Assembly (NCBI GenBank): GCA_037176885.1
Contig: JAWWNJ010000095.1
Coordinates: 310,001 to 374,000, forward strand
DNA: 64,000 nucleotides
Source of the DNA: Favolaschia claudopus
Lineage: Eukaryota; Basidiomycota; Agaricomycetes; Agaricales; Mycenaceae
Direction of reading: 5' to 3'
Within the stretch, counting starts at the first letter, position 1. Every line of letters starts with the position of its first letter. The notes beneath the pieces were generated by a model that saw only the letters and a list, made by a program, of their open reading frames with translations, was not told the origin of the DNA and did no database searches. The position numbers and the translations under genes were made by a program. Positions 43,385-54,859 of this stretch are shown one piece after another.

Positions 43385-44390
43385 GTGTCGCCCAAAACGC
43401 AAAGATTCAAGACATTCTTGAAACCCGACTTGCTCAGCACTTACACTTGCTGTGGAAGCAAACACCGCCCGCACTCCCCCGGCTTCACTGCAGCCCACGC
43501 CCTCTCTCTCTGGGCTGCTTACACCCCGCCGACGCTCTTCCACACTCACCCGTTCCTCACGCGCTCACCACCCCACCCCGCTCACCGCCACGCCACGTCA
43601 TTTACGACGTTTCCGACACTTTTGACGACGTACGCCCACCGCCGCCTCATCTTCTTTACTCTCGCCCATCTCTCCGATGTCAGGTCACCCGCACACCGCG
43701 TCGCCGCCTCACCTTCAAGTCCCGTCTCCACCGCATTCTCCGCCTCCGTCGACTTCCTAACGCGACGCCTCAAGCCCACACTGACCCGCTCGCGTCAAGG
43801 CTCCAACCACACGCCAACCACTTCCTTCAAGACGACCCGAGACCGCCCTCCTGCCCTCCCACGCCGCCTTCCTCCTCATTCGTCAAGTAATATAATCTAT
43901 CTCCCCAACTACGCCCTCACCACTTTCAACAAACACCCTCAAGTCCCGCCTCTCCGCACCTGCGCCTCACCCGAATCCCACGACTCCGCACCCCGACAGC
44001 GCTGATTTCGCCGTAACGCGCCTACGCTGCCTAAAAAACTCGTAAGTTTCTCGTCTCACCATCTCGTAATTGAAGTCAAGCTCACCTTATCTTTCCAGGA
44101 ATTCCGCCGACGCCCCACCTCACCCTTTCTCCTCACCCCGCGCTCGACACTTCTCAATTCACCTTCCCCACCTCTCCGCACCCGCGCAGACCTGCGCTCA
44201 CTCCGCACCCTGACGGCGTCGATTTCGTCGAACTCGCGCGCGCTGCATCGAAAATGGTCAGTGCTTCTCGTGAATCGACAACAGAATTGGACTCAAACTC
44301 ACCTTATTTTCTCATTTCCAGCTTCGGCGGCGCCGCGTCTTTCACGTTCGCGCGCAGCTGCGGGGGGTCAGAGGTTTTCAAAAAGAGGTA
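43385..44390 (+). CDS. Possible Pro/Thr-rich gene or exon duplicates (low confidence)
   Basis: A frame from 43385 (MSPKTQRFKTFLKPD) is open for 206 codons. A second overlapping frame from 43447 (147 codons) is equally open, so strong C-richness may explain both. Downstream, two segments look like paralogous exons: 43940-44041, ending before GTAAGT and containing CCCCGACAGCGCTGATTTCG, and 44099-44269, preceded by TTTCCAG and containing CCCTGACGGCGTCGATTTCG. They encode PDSADFAV and PDGVDFVE in one frame. The pattern of duplicated exons resembles the neighbouring array. I assign no function. Confidence 0.25.
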
Positions 44391-44764
44391 AACCAAGTGA
44401 TACAAGTTTGTATGCTCGGTATCTAGCTTGAATGAACGAATGAATGAATCTGTTTCTATTCAATTCTGAGATAAGACTCAGTGAGCGTGAAACAAAGAAA
44501 CGATAAGAAGAATAAGCGTACCTTGATATGGGGACGAAGAAACAGCGCTGAGTTGTTAAGTTGAGCGGGATGGCAAGGGAAGGAATTTGAGAGGAGGGGA
44601 AATAGAGAGGACTCGGAGGCGAACGAAACAAATCAAGAGAACAAATGAAAGGCTTACCACCGGAACACTGCTCTGGAAATTGGTTATATCTGGCACACTC
44701 GTGGCAATGAGGCAATCTCTTATTGAAACGTGTGTGTTACCCCGTGTCGCAAAGTCGCAAAGGC

Positions 44765-45830
44765 CTGCAAAGTACGGTTGCCAACAAGTCCACGCTTTGT
44801 TTTCGGCCGAAGAGTTTCGACGCGACTTTCTGGCGCACCTTCCTATGCTCTCTACCTGCAAGAGCCCTCTCCAAGGCCCCTTTGGCGACGCCTAAGACGT
44901 CGAGGACGCCGCGCAAGACACACTGAGGTCAAGACCGGACTGCGGCGCGGGCTACTACTTGAAATTTTCGATCTCAACTTTTCTTTCAATTTTCTGTAAT
45001 GCTGTGAATCCTGGCGGCTGGCAACTTGTGGAGGCGCGTATGGTGGGACGGACTCGGATCGAGTGTGGTGGGCGAGCGTACACCGCGAGCCGGATGAAAG
45101 GCGCGTGTAAATGATATCCTCCAGCTCGTGCAGTGCGCTAAGTGTCTTCAAGTTGTACCTTATAGATGCACACCTCACTCCAACCTCACTCGAGCAAGAC
45201 AGAAGAACCCACCGTCGTGCCTCTCCCGCCTATGGCTTCACCCCCCGCCGTCGCTGTTGCCAAATTCATTCAGTTTGGTGCCTGTGATCCTACTTTTCCG
45301 CCACCACCGCTAAGTATTTCAGCTCGTTTGTGGTCAATGCATGCAACCGAGGTCTATTGATATTGCGACGTTCTGCTGTCCATACTGAGTCACTAAGTTA
45401 AAGGTACACTAGATATGTAGCCCCGCTGATATTGTTCTTTTATGACACTATGTTGTGGTTTCCGGAAATTGCTGGTCATACATATACGACCTTAGTAGGC
45501 TATGGCACGGACAGTCCCAGTGGACACAACATATAATATACCCATGTAAATAACTCCCTCGAGAGCCGTTTCAATTTGTAGAGGCGCAAAGCGTGGACTT
45601 GTTGGCAAACCCGGCTTACCGACACCTTTCCCGGGCATTCTGGGGTTCGTAGCGTGCTTTGCGCGGCGTCCCGGGTCTTGGGCGTCACGAAAGGGGTCCC
45701 GGAGAAGTCTCTTGGAGGTAGACAGCATAGCAAGGTGCGCCAGAAAGTCGCGTTGAGAACTCTTCGGCCGAAAACAAAGCGTGGACTTGTGGGCAACCGT
45801 AGCAAAGGCTCAAATAAATTGATACACGTT
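44765..45830. repeat. Inverted repeat pair (about 160 bp arms)
   Basis: The segment at 44765-44935 recurs in inverted orientation at about 45665-45830 with roughly 80% identity, including TTTGTTTTCGGCCGAAGAGT and the nearby CCAACAAGTCCACGC. The motif GCGTGGACTTGT also occurs near 45591 and 45778. The DNA between has no convincing gene. This could be a degraded transposon or a local inverted duplication; no target duplication is apparent. Confidence 0.5.
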
Positions 45831-48037
45831 ATAATGTCACATGGTCGCGTTGAGATCAAATCGCTGCTTTCCCACCGCCCTCGCCTGCTACGAGCCAGCC
45901 GCAAGCTTGACGATAACCAGCCCATTGGACCAAGTCGTGGTCGACGCTGTCTATAGTTGGACACCCGATCAGAATATTGCCATGAAGGAGTGTAATCTGC
46001 GTCACCTGAATCACAATCCCTGGTCTCGAATTCAAGGCTAGCTCTGACTCGGAGAGGATTGAATATAGCAGGACTTATGCCGCTTCCAACTACATGGTCT
46101 CCATTTATTGAGTTTACACCCACCGCCCGCCTAATTCGCATCCGGTACGTGCAAAGAATCGTTTACTGCAATGGTAAGAACTCAGTTTTTCCAAGCGGTC
46201 CGCTGCGGTCGAATGTTTTGGTTAATCTCCCAAGCCTTGAGCGATTCTCTCGTCTGTGGGTAAATTGAGGCGAATTTGGAGCCCTCGAAAGTTTGCTGGG
46301 TTTGATTCTCCAGGTGCTAGCGATACACGCCGCTCGAGTCGGTGGAAACTTTGGGAATCGGAAGTTGATGCACGGACTGGCACGTTCAGAGAGTTTTAAA
46401 AAACTGCTTTGTCCAGCTTTTCCGCAGCGTCCCGGTACGTACTTCTGCCTCTGTGCCGACAGCTTTGTACTGACATCGCTATCCGAAGCTACCAACTCGA
46501 CTCTCCTTGGTACAGCTGATTTAAAGTTTTGACGGTAACCTTCACGTTGGCCGCATGTTCACTCGTTACCGTTCTCGCTATGGTCCGCAAGCTCGCACCA
46601 GCTGCGGTTAGTTCACCAGGGGTCCGCGAACGGTCACCGGCCTCTCAAAGGGCTTTGACTGTTGCCTGGATAGCGTGGAGCATGGAAACGGACGTTTCTC
46701 CGGGTCCCAAACATCACGGCTTCGACCATGGTGGGCGATGCTTTCCTTAGTGACAGCGAACTTTCATGCGTTGGGGAGATAGCGGCAGCCCGACAGGTAT
46801 GTTCCTAGTGCCTCGAATTTCACGGCAGTAATCCTCTGATTATCCTCATTTACAGCACGCTTGCGTATGTCGATACGAAGCTCCTCCATCTCCACTCTCC
46901 CGTTGCCCCGGATTTGCATGAACGTGTGTATGGTAATTACTACTTATCCTGCACACCACCGCCGGCTGCCTCATATGCCCCTTCCCGCTTCCCACCATGT
47001 CTCGACATTAACCTACCAAATCCGCTCAGCGCCCTCCGTACGGTACATACTCCTCCACCACCTATTCCATCTACCTGCCTGCCTTCCTACCTACCATGGT
47101 CTACGACATTCCTCTTCGTTTCTTTCTCGCACCTTATTCACCAGTACCCTCGGTTTACTTCCACCTACCTCCCTACTCCGTGGTTGTTTGTCTACTTACC
47201 GCACCCTGTTTCTCTAATGTTGCTCCATCATCTCGCCTCTATTATTCGCACTCAGATCCCCTGCTCACCCGCCACTCCAATCGATGCCCTCTTCGCCTGC
47301 TACATATCCGTTCCCTGCTCCCCTTCTCCTCCCACCCTCGCTCGGCATCACCTTCTTCGCACGTCCACCTCCCCGTGTTCTCATCGCTCCCACCTACCTT
47401 GCTGATCCTCTTATCACCGACTCCTTGTCTGTGCAAACACGCAACCGCTTTTTCATATACAGTACAGGAGCGGAGCACTCATCTTGATTTCGTTCAGTTA
47501 AGGCTGTGTCTACATGTGTGGAGGTGGAGAGTTGGATCTGTGTACACCACTATCAGGCTCGATCTCATGCAGGAGAAAGAGGTGAGCAAAAGATGCATCC
47601 ATGCGTTCGGGTTCATTGAGCTACGTCGAAAGACGAGACTCGACATTGGTGCGAATAGTTAGATCTACTCATCAATTTGGCATAGCACGCGATTGTCTCC
47701 ATTCTCCGTGCCACTCGACGGAGGGTTTCGAGCTCCCCTTCCCGGGGGTTTTCTGTTCGTGAATATCATGAAGTCGGTTAGGAAGCGGCGTCATGCAAAA
47801 CGACAAAAAAGACAAAAAGCTCTTTTGTCAAGTCTTGTGAGTCGGGGCCCTTAGCTTATAACAGACAACAAAAAGAAGACGAGGAATGGGTTCAATCGCG
47901 CTACGCATATTGAGTACTATGGAACTCTCGCATCTGAACGGATCAAATCGGAGCGGATTCGTACTGCCATGCGAAGCAATGGCCTCACCGCCAAGTTTGG
48001 GAAGCAAAGCAATTTTATTCAAGCGACTACGGACAAT
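45831..48037. other. Gene-poor region with pyrimidine-rich stretch
   Basis: No supported gene over about 2.2 kb. 46860-47400 is very C/T-rich on the plus strand with CCTACC-type repeats, which makes several frames appear open. The last 150 bp before 48038 would be the 3' flank of hydrolase copy 2. Confidence 0.4.
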
Positions 48038-49381
48038 CTACACACCCCCAACCTCAAAAACCACCGTCTCCCCAATCCCACACACCCCAAACGCCCCCTC
48101 TTCAATCCCCTTCTTCTTACACTCCTCCTTCAGCAACCTCGGCGGCTCCAGCGCATGCTCCGTCGTAAGAAACCACGCGCCCCAATGCATCCCCAGCGCC
48201 CTCCGGGCGCGTATATCCTGAAACAGCGCGACGCTGTCCCTTGGCGCGCAGTGCACGGGCGACATCGCCCGGCGGGGCTGGTACGCGCCTATGGGGATCA
48301 TGGCGAAGTCGAACCCCGACGCAAAGTGCGCGCCGATCTGTTTGAAGGCGGGGCAGACGGGGAGGGTGTCGGGGCCGTCGTCGGTGTCGGAGGGGACGGA
48401 GCGGTAGCCGGTGTCGCCGCCGAAGTAGATGCGTGCGGCGGGAGTTGTGGTGTCAGCGCTTTGAGAAGAAGAAGAATCGACGACGGACTCGACGACCCAG
48501 CCGCCCCAGAGGGACTTGAATCGGTCGCGCAGGCCGCGGCCGGTGAAGTGTTGGCCCGGGGTGAAGGTGATGTCGAAGGCGGCGGGGGATGCGGCGGAGG
48601 ACGTGACGCGGCGGGCGTCCCACCAGTCGAGGCAGTGGGCGCGGGAGGCGGGGATGTGGAGGCCCTCGAAGTAGGATTCGTTGCCGAGGGGGGCGAAGAC
48701 GTGCGGGGCGGGGGTGCGCGCGAGGAGGTTGGTGAGGGAGGTGGTGTCCATGCTGGGGAGGGCGTGTTTAGTCCAGACAACGAAAGAAGCGGGAAGAAAA
48801 GACGGACTGGTCGTAGTGGTTGTGCGAGATCACAATGGCGTCGATTTCGGGGATGTCTTCGAGAGAGCAGGGGGGAGCTGGGTGAAAGACGTTGAGTGAT
48901 ATTTGCAAGAGAAAACGCGTCGAGACGCACGGGTGTATCGTTTCGGACCCATCCATTGATTCGGCGAGCAGCGGTCGCTGAAAACGGGGTCGAAGAGGAT
49001 ACGCGGGCCACGAACGCCAGAAGTAGCAGACGGCAGCTCAACCAAGAAACACGCATGCCCCAACCAAGTCGCCTTGATCTTCTGCGCGTTCTCTGCCACG
49101 AGCTTCGAGTCGGCGGTACCCCAAGTGGGTTTCTGGATCGGAATCTTCGCGACGGTCTCCTTGTCCGGGAGCACGGAGGAGCTGTTGGTGAGCATGTTGA
49201 ACATGTAGGGCAGCATCGTGACGGCGTCCTTGAAGCCCGGGAGCTGGTTGCTGCGGAAGCTGGGCCATGGGTTGTGGAATTCGGTGGGTTTGGAGTGCAG
49301 CCAGTGGGCTGGTTGGCCGGCTTTCTGGCGCTCTTCGCGGGCCGAGACTTGGGCGGGGGTTTCTGAGACCTCGATGGACAT
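48038..49381 (-). CDS. NAPE-PLD-like metallo-beta-lactamase-fold hydrolase, copy 2, 411 aa
   Basis: Exons 49381-48931, 48877-48808 and 48752-48038 have the same sizes as copy 1 for the first two and differ only at the C-terminus. All metal-site motifs are kept: TWLGHACFLVEL, SHNHYDH (across the second junction), GGDTGYR and GMHWGAWFLT. Relative to copy 1, a small insertion (VESVVDSSSS) sits before the GGDTG motif, and the product stops at EVGGV. Both copies look functional. The gene and about 145 bp of promoter form a direct repeat with 34255-35755. Catalysis as for copy 1: hydrolysis of N-acyl phospholipids or a related substrate, inferred from family. Confidence 0.85.
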
Positions 49382-49527
49382 GGTGGTAAGAGTGAAAGGA
49401 GTGAAGGAGGGGTCCCCGCCGACGCCGAGCGCTGGCGTGTCGACTCGTCGTCGGCTACGGCTTCGATGCGGCTAGCGCCGCCGCTTTGTCGGAAGGGGTG
49501 AGTCATACTCGGCTATCCGGCTAGCAG
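48045..49527 (+). repeat. Direct repeat unit 2 (hydrolase gene plus promoter)
   Basis: Second copy of the 1.5-kb direct repeat; see 34255-35755. Both upstream ends stop at GGCTATCCGGCTAGC, after which the flanks are unrelated. Confidence 0.8.
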
Positions 49528-50593
49528 CGTCAATATTGAATTCTGGACTTGGAAATTTTTGCAAAATCTTTGGAGAACAAACAGTCTGCAGAGATGAAGG
49601 AATTCAAAATCATTAGGTGGAATCAGACTCGTCTGACTGTCAATGTGGGTCATGATGACTGACTCTGAAAGCAAAAGCGGAATGCCCAACTCAGAAGCCA
49701 TGTAGTACTTAGTAATTCGCTGGAAGGCGATGGAGGGGTCAGGGTTCAACTTTATGCGTGAAGAAAGAGCATTGTACTCACCTTTGATTTGTAGGAATTG
49801 ATCCCGCTATAGTGCTCTGTTTTGCGTCTTTGTGCTCATTTTTCGACACGCACTGTACAAGATACAAAAACTTCTCTTTCAGCTAACTTTCGGCTGAGAG
49901 GAAACAAAGCCGGTTTTTATTGTTTTGCCTTGGCTATCGAGCGGCACAACAAGGAAGTCAAAATATTGCTGATTGGCCGACGTTTCGCACCAGCCTACTG
50001 GTAAGTCGGCACAATTTGTTTTGGAATGTAGGTCGGATGAGCCAAAAGTTCATTTTTTTCTGCGTGATTATTACAGGCTTGTATACTCTAATGAAGATCT
50101 GAATAGTGTTTTGCAGCATTTTCTGAGACATCTACCGCACGGTTTGGTGAAGAACAGGTTGTTAGTATGTTTTTGGACTGTCGGGCCTGGTTCGGCCAAA
50201 AACCCAACACCAAAACACGTGTATGTTCTGCACAAGGCATCATGACAGCCTTTTCAAAATTTTGAGGCAACAGAATGATAGTTTGACTCATATAGAATAG
50301 ACTTCTCACCAGATATTTACAGAAATTGTGTTGCTTGGATGAAATTCACACACACAACTCAAAGTCTGCTTACATGCTATTACATAATACTCTGGCTACA
50401 CGGTCAGGCTGCCGCGGTAAACAGAAGACTATATATTCCGATTGTCAAACTCATAGAGAGGTATGAATGAGGCAGCATTTGAAGTCTTGACTATTACTGG
50501 TTGAATGAAGTGATTTCAGTGTTTAGGTCATTAGCCTCCTAAGTAGCAAGAATTCTAATTCACTTGAGGCAGGAAGAACACTCAAGAAAATGT
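49528..50593. other. Region with an inverted relative of the 54.6-kb ORF
   Basis: On the plus strand, 49973-50060 encodes VSHQPTGKSAQFVLE. This resembles ISHQPIGKLPQFILE encoded on the minus strand at 54580-54630, and the DNA is similar as well (CACCAGCCTACTGGTAAGTC versus CACCAGCCCATTGGTAAGCT). The two related fragments thus flank the NACHT-ankyrin gene in opposite orientation. No complete gene is visible here. Confidence 0.4.
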
Positions 50594-51475
50594 TCACTCA
50601 CAGTATTCATTAACTTCAAATTCCTCATCATAGTCTGTTGAAATTGCTCCAGCTTTGAGAAGCATCTGCTCAATTGTTTGCAACCCCTGGGTCTTTGCAG
50701 CTTGTAAAGCAGATTTGTATATGCTGCCTTTCACATTTGGATCAGCACCAGCATCAAGTAGGAGTTTCACAATCAATTCTGAGCTAGGTTCATTCCTAAT
50801 GCATGCTATTGCAGCCTGCAAAGCAGTTCCATATCTACCACCAACAATGTTCACATCTGCCCCAGCATTGAGCAGTATTTTTACAATGGGCTCAGAGTCC
50901 ATCTCAACTGCCACAAGGAGTGCAGTGTCATACACGCCTCCAACAATGTTTGTCTCTGCCCCTGCGTCTAGCAGCATGTTCACAATAGGCTCAGAGCTCT
51001 GGTAAGCTGCTGCATGGAGGGCAGTCTTAAAATAGCCACCTACAATATTGGTATGTGCCCCTGCATCAAGTAGCATCTTCACAATATGCTCAGAGCTATT
51101 CTTAGCTGCCGTTTGAAGGGCACTACCATAGTGGCTGTCTTCAACAATATTTGGATCTGCCCCTGCGTCAAGCAGCATCTTCACAATGGGTTCAAAGTTT
51201 CTCTCAACTGCGGCAAGAAGTGCAGTGTGATACATGCCCCCAATAATATCTGGATCTGCCCCTGAATCCAGTAGCATTTTCACAATGGTCTCGGAGCTAT
51301 CATCTGCTGCAGCCTGGAGGGCTGTTCCGTACATGCCACCAACAATGTTCGTATTTGCCCCTGCCTCAAGCAACATCTTCACAATGGGCTCAGAGCTATT
51401 TTTAGCAGCAGTATGAAGGGCAGTACCATAGTGGCAGTCTTCAACAATGTTTACATATAACAGACTCGGTGCTCT
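50594..51475 (-). pseudogene. Downstream ankyrin array, out of frame with the NACHT gene
   Basis: About eight ankyrin repeats of 33-38 residues (typical unit YGTALQAAADDSSETIVKML, with LLDAGADPNIVGG) ending in a stop at 50594-50596. They continue the repeat register of the NACHT-ankyrin gene but in another frame. At about 51465-51475 one repeat is shortened (the run after TALHVAAS is replaced by a few codons), so the upstream frame stops at 51441. The parsimonious reading is a deletion/frameshift within the array. This part may no longer be translated. A sequencing error would restore one gene. Confidence 0.65.
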
Positions 51476-54400
51476 CGTCAGAGGAGGCTGCCACATGGAG
51501 CGCAGTCCCAAGGTGGTCACTAACAATGTTCACATCAGCTCCTGCATCAAGTAGCATCTTCACAGTATGCTCAGAGATGTTGCAAACTGCTACATGGAGA
51601 ACAGTCCCATAGCGCTCCCTAACAATGTTTGCATCAGCCCCTGCATCCAGTAGCATCTTCACAATATACTCAAAGTCCCTCTTAACTGCTGCAAAGAGTG
51701 CAGTTTCATACATGGCCCCAACATTTTTTGGATCTGCCCCTGCATCAAGCAGCATCTTCACAATAGGTTCAGATCCATTACAGACTGCTACATGAAGGGC
51801 TGTTCCATATAACCCACTGACAATGTTTGGATCTGCACCTGCATCAAGCAGCATCTTCACAATTCGTGGTTGGTTCTCTCTAGTTGCATAGTACAAGCCC
51901 CACTGTGGATTTACAATCTCCAAGCTAAGTAACAACTGCACTATTTCACAATGTCCTTTATATGCAGCCAAAGATAATGCACACTTGTAATGTCTCGTAT
52001 CAAACTGCATCTCTGTCAACAGATACCAAGTCATGCTTTGTAAATTTCCAGCTGCAGCCAGAACCAGTGTTGGAAAGTCTTTTTGTGCTTCTGGCCATGG
52101 GCCAGCTCTCCAAAAAGGTATAGTATCATACCAACCCAAACCTTTCCACTGTTTTAACCACATGTATGCTTTGCTTGCAAATTTCTCTACCTGACCTAAT
52201 AGCTCCATTTGACAGCTTCCTGTTCTCTTCGTATGCTCAATGCAGTGTTGACTATATATCACCAGGGGGTATTTGTTTTCATCAAAACTCCACAGATCAC
52301 TAATATCAAAAAATTCCAAGTACTGGAAGCATGTCAAAGCAATCTTGTTATCTGCATCAGGAAACCAACTTTGTAACCAATCTTGAGCAGTATAATGAAC
52401 AAGTCGGACAATTGAAATTTCCTTGTCAATAGTTACTAGCCCAGCACATGCAGCCAAGATGATATCAATATGAGGAGCTTTAACAAGATCCAAACTTGTG
52501 TCTCCAGGTTCCACAGCCAGTATCTGGCAAAGCTCTGCCACTGATAAGGGCCGGATGGCATTTGATACCCACATCAGTGTTCTATGAGCTAATTCTTTAT
52601 ATGTTTCACTTTGAGAATTGATTCGATCCATAGTGATGAGATATGCAGTAGTGAGGTTTCTTGGTAGCTCTGTTATAGCTTTTAGCAATGAGGCAATATT
52701 GGTTTGTGCCGCTAGAGAAGCCATGCGTAGTTTGGCAAGTAGAAACCTTGGCAAGAGGTTAAGTGAATCACAGAATTGAATCATATGGCTCACATTCCAT
52801 ACACATCTCTTCCCACTGCTTGTATGATCTCCTGTAGTAAACTGGGTCTGAGTTTCATCAAAGATATCACATTAGGTAATATTTGTAACTGGTCTTCAAC
52901 ATAACGTGTAATGTCTTCCTGTTGTGCTTCAATCTCAATCCTCTGGATGTGGGGGAAATAGTTGTGAGAAACACTATGTGGCCGAACTGTGATCAGTAAG
53001 TGCACTGGAAACTGCTTTATGATTTTTGCCAGTTTTGATAGAAACCCAGCTCGTTCAGGATCAGAAAATTCATCGAGAGCATCAATGACAAGGTACATTC
53101 TTGAATGTTCAAGTAAAGTGATTTGAAGAACATTCACAATGTCATTGAGGGTAGGTCTAGTCTTTCGAGCCAGATGTTTTGTGTATAGATCTTGGAGCAA
53201 TACAGGTATTGGCTTGCCCACCCAGAGCTGGTGACAGATACTGGCAAAAAGATTTGCTTTGGTTTGCACCTGATCCTCCTTGTAGTCCAGATATAGCCAG
53301 GCAAACCCTGTTGATGAGGAAGTAATATATGTATTTTGAATATAATCAATCACAAGTGACCTAAACCTCGTTAATTACTCACAATATATCACAATCAATT
53401 CTACTCACAAGAGAGCTGTTTTCCCTGAGCCTTCTGAACATTGAAATGAGCATAGAATTCCAAGATCAATAAATCACTCACGTATTCCCTCACACCACAG
53501 TACTTTCTGAGGGCTTAAAAGCCAGGTTTTGAAGTTCCGTGATGATAAGAACCACTGACCAGTCCCCTCTTGACAGGTTTCAAAGATATCATTTTGGCGC
53601 TGAAAGAAATTGAAGGGGCTAAGCCAACCCAGTACTTTCTGTTTTTGGTCATCTTACTAAAGATTAATTGCTATTCCATAGTGAACATTGGAGATGAACT
53701 GACCAGATTGTTCTCCATTATTCAAATGCACTGTACTGTCGTGTATTGCAACATGTGGGCCATTGCCCACTCCACCGGATCCACCATGTTGACCGCCTAG
53801 CCCCCCAGGTCCCCCGACACCTCCATGCACTGAAGTGGAGAAAATAATAATAGAATCATTCACTGTCCAAATGAAGTGAATGACACATACGGGTTATATT
53901 AGTTGGGTGCCCTGTTCCAAATGTCTGAGCTTTGCTCATGACTAGTGCGAAATGTGAACTTGAATAAATATGATAGATTGTTAGGTTTGGATAAATAATC
54001 TACCTTGATATAAAAAGTGCTCTGGAAGCCAATCATTGATCTTTGTGTTGATCATCTGAAGTTCTGTAACACCTTGGTGTGTATCTTCCACTGACCAATG
54101 AAGCAATGATTCCAGCCCATCTGAGCTGTGTACCTGCTTTTGGAAACAATCTTGAAAATCTTTCAATGGGACTGCAATACTTAGATCTAGAATTGCTGCC
54201 TGAGATAGAGTGGAGACGTAGGTCTGTATAGCGTGCAACTTCATTTGAAGCTCACAAACACAGTTTCGGAGCTGTTTGTGCTCTTTGGAGCTTTCAAGAT
54301 ATTCTCGGCTTGTTAGGTCATTTGGCAGGCCTTGCAGAAGAACAGGTAACTGGTCAAGCAGCCTAGAGACAGAGGTTTGGATGCTTTCAAGGGTAGACAT
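51441..54400 (-). CDS. NACHT-ankyrin NLR-like (STAND) protein
   Basis: Seven exons in phase: 54400-54004, 53941-53891, 53829-53687, 53599-53482, 53433-53409 (25 nt), 53360-52794 and 52746-51441. The N-terminal 130 residues are helical. A Gly-rich linker (HGGVGGPGGLGGQHGGSGG) follows. The NACHT NTPase shows Walker A GSGKTALL (built across two junctions, after LWCEGI) and Walker B MYLVIDALDEF, then a helical region with GDTSLDLVKAPH and VRLVHYTAQDWL. Ankyrin repeats begin near 52000 and the frame ends after five to six of them because of a shift. Such proteins are fungal intracellular receptors in heterokaryon incompatibility and self/non-self recognition. The ankyrin repeats would be the ligand sensor. 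Confidence 0.8.
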
Positions 54401-54502
54401 GAGGGGAGAGGACAAGCTATATGTACCTCAGGGCCACAGCGTTCCTTTCCCTTATCTCAATCAAAGTTCAATCAAACACAGCCCTGGATAAGTATCTTCT
54501 TT

Positions 54503-54859
54503 CTAATTTTGAATTTCTGTACCAGTGCCACCTTGTATCATTGATACATACCGGAAATGACAAACTTCCAGCTGACCTAACATATATTCCAGGATAAATT
54601 GTGGCAGCTTACCAATGGGCTGGTGTGAAATATGAACCGGTGTATGATCTTTTGACTTGGCTGTCATGTCACTCAATACACACACCAAAACAATAAAAAT
54701 CAGCTCTATATCGTCCCAGTCGAAAGCTGGCTTAAAGGGAATTTCTTGTACTATGTGCCGTGTGAGTTGAAAGATAAGTTCGGAAGCATCTGGTTTCAGG
54801 TTGAGGATAGAGCCACCCATTTCGTTTAATTGGTAAGAAGTGAAACAAATGAAGTGCAC
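54503..54859 (-). CDS. Small ORF upstream of the NACHT gene, 118 aa, unknown
   Basis: An open frame with protein-like composition: GGSILNLKPDASELIFQL, then FDWDDIELIFIVLVCVLSDM, then HISHQPIGKLPQFILE. It is on the same strand as, and about 100 bp upstream of, the NACHT-ankyrin start, so it could be a 5' exon or a separate small gene. The last motif has a relative on the opposite side of the NACHT gene in inverted orientation. No family recognised. A GTAAGC donor-like string inside the HISHQPIG codons suggests the real exon may be shorter. Confidence 0.35.
   Translation of the reverse strand: MHFICFTSYQLNEMGGSILNLKPDASELIFQLTRHIVQEIPFKPAFDWDDIELIFIVLVCVLSDMTAKSKDHTPVHISHQPIGKLPQFILEYMLGQLEVCHFRYVSMIQGGTGTEIQN

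Noticed and set aside
46861..47662. Overlapping plus-strand ORFs of 118-188 codons
   Set aside because: All arise from a C/T-rich low-complexity tract, and several frames are open at once with no domain or splice support.
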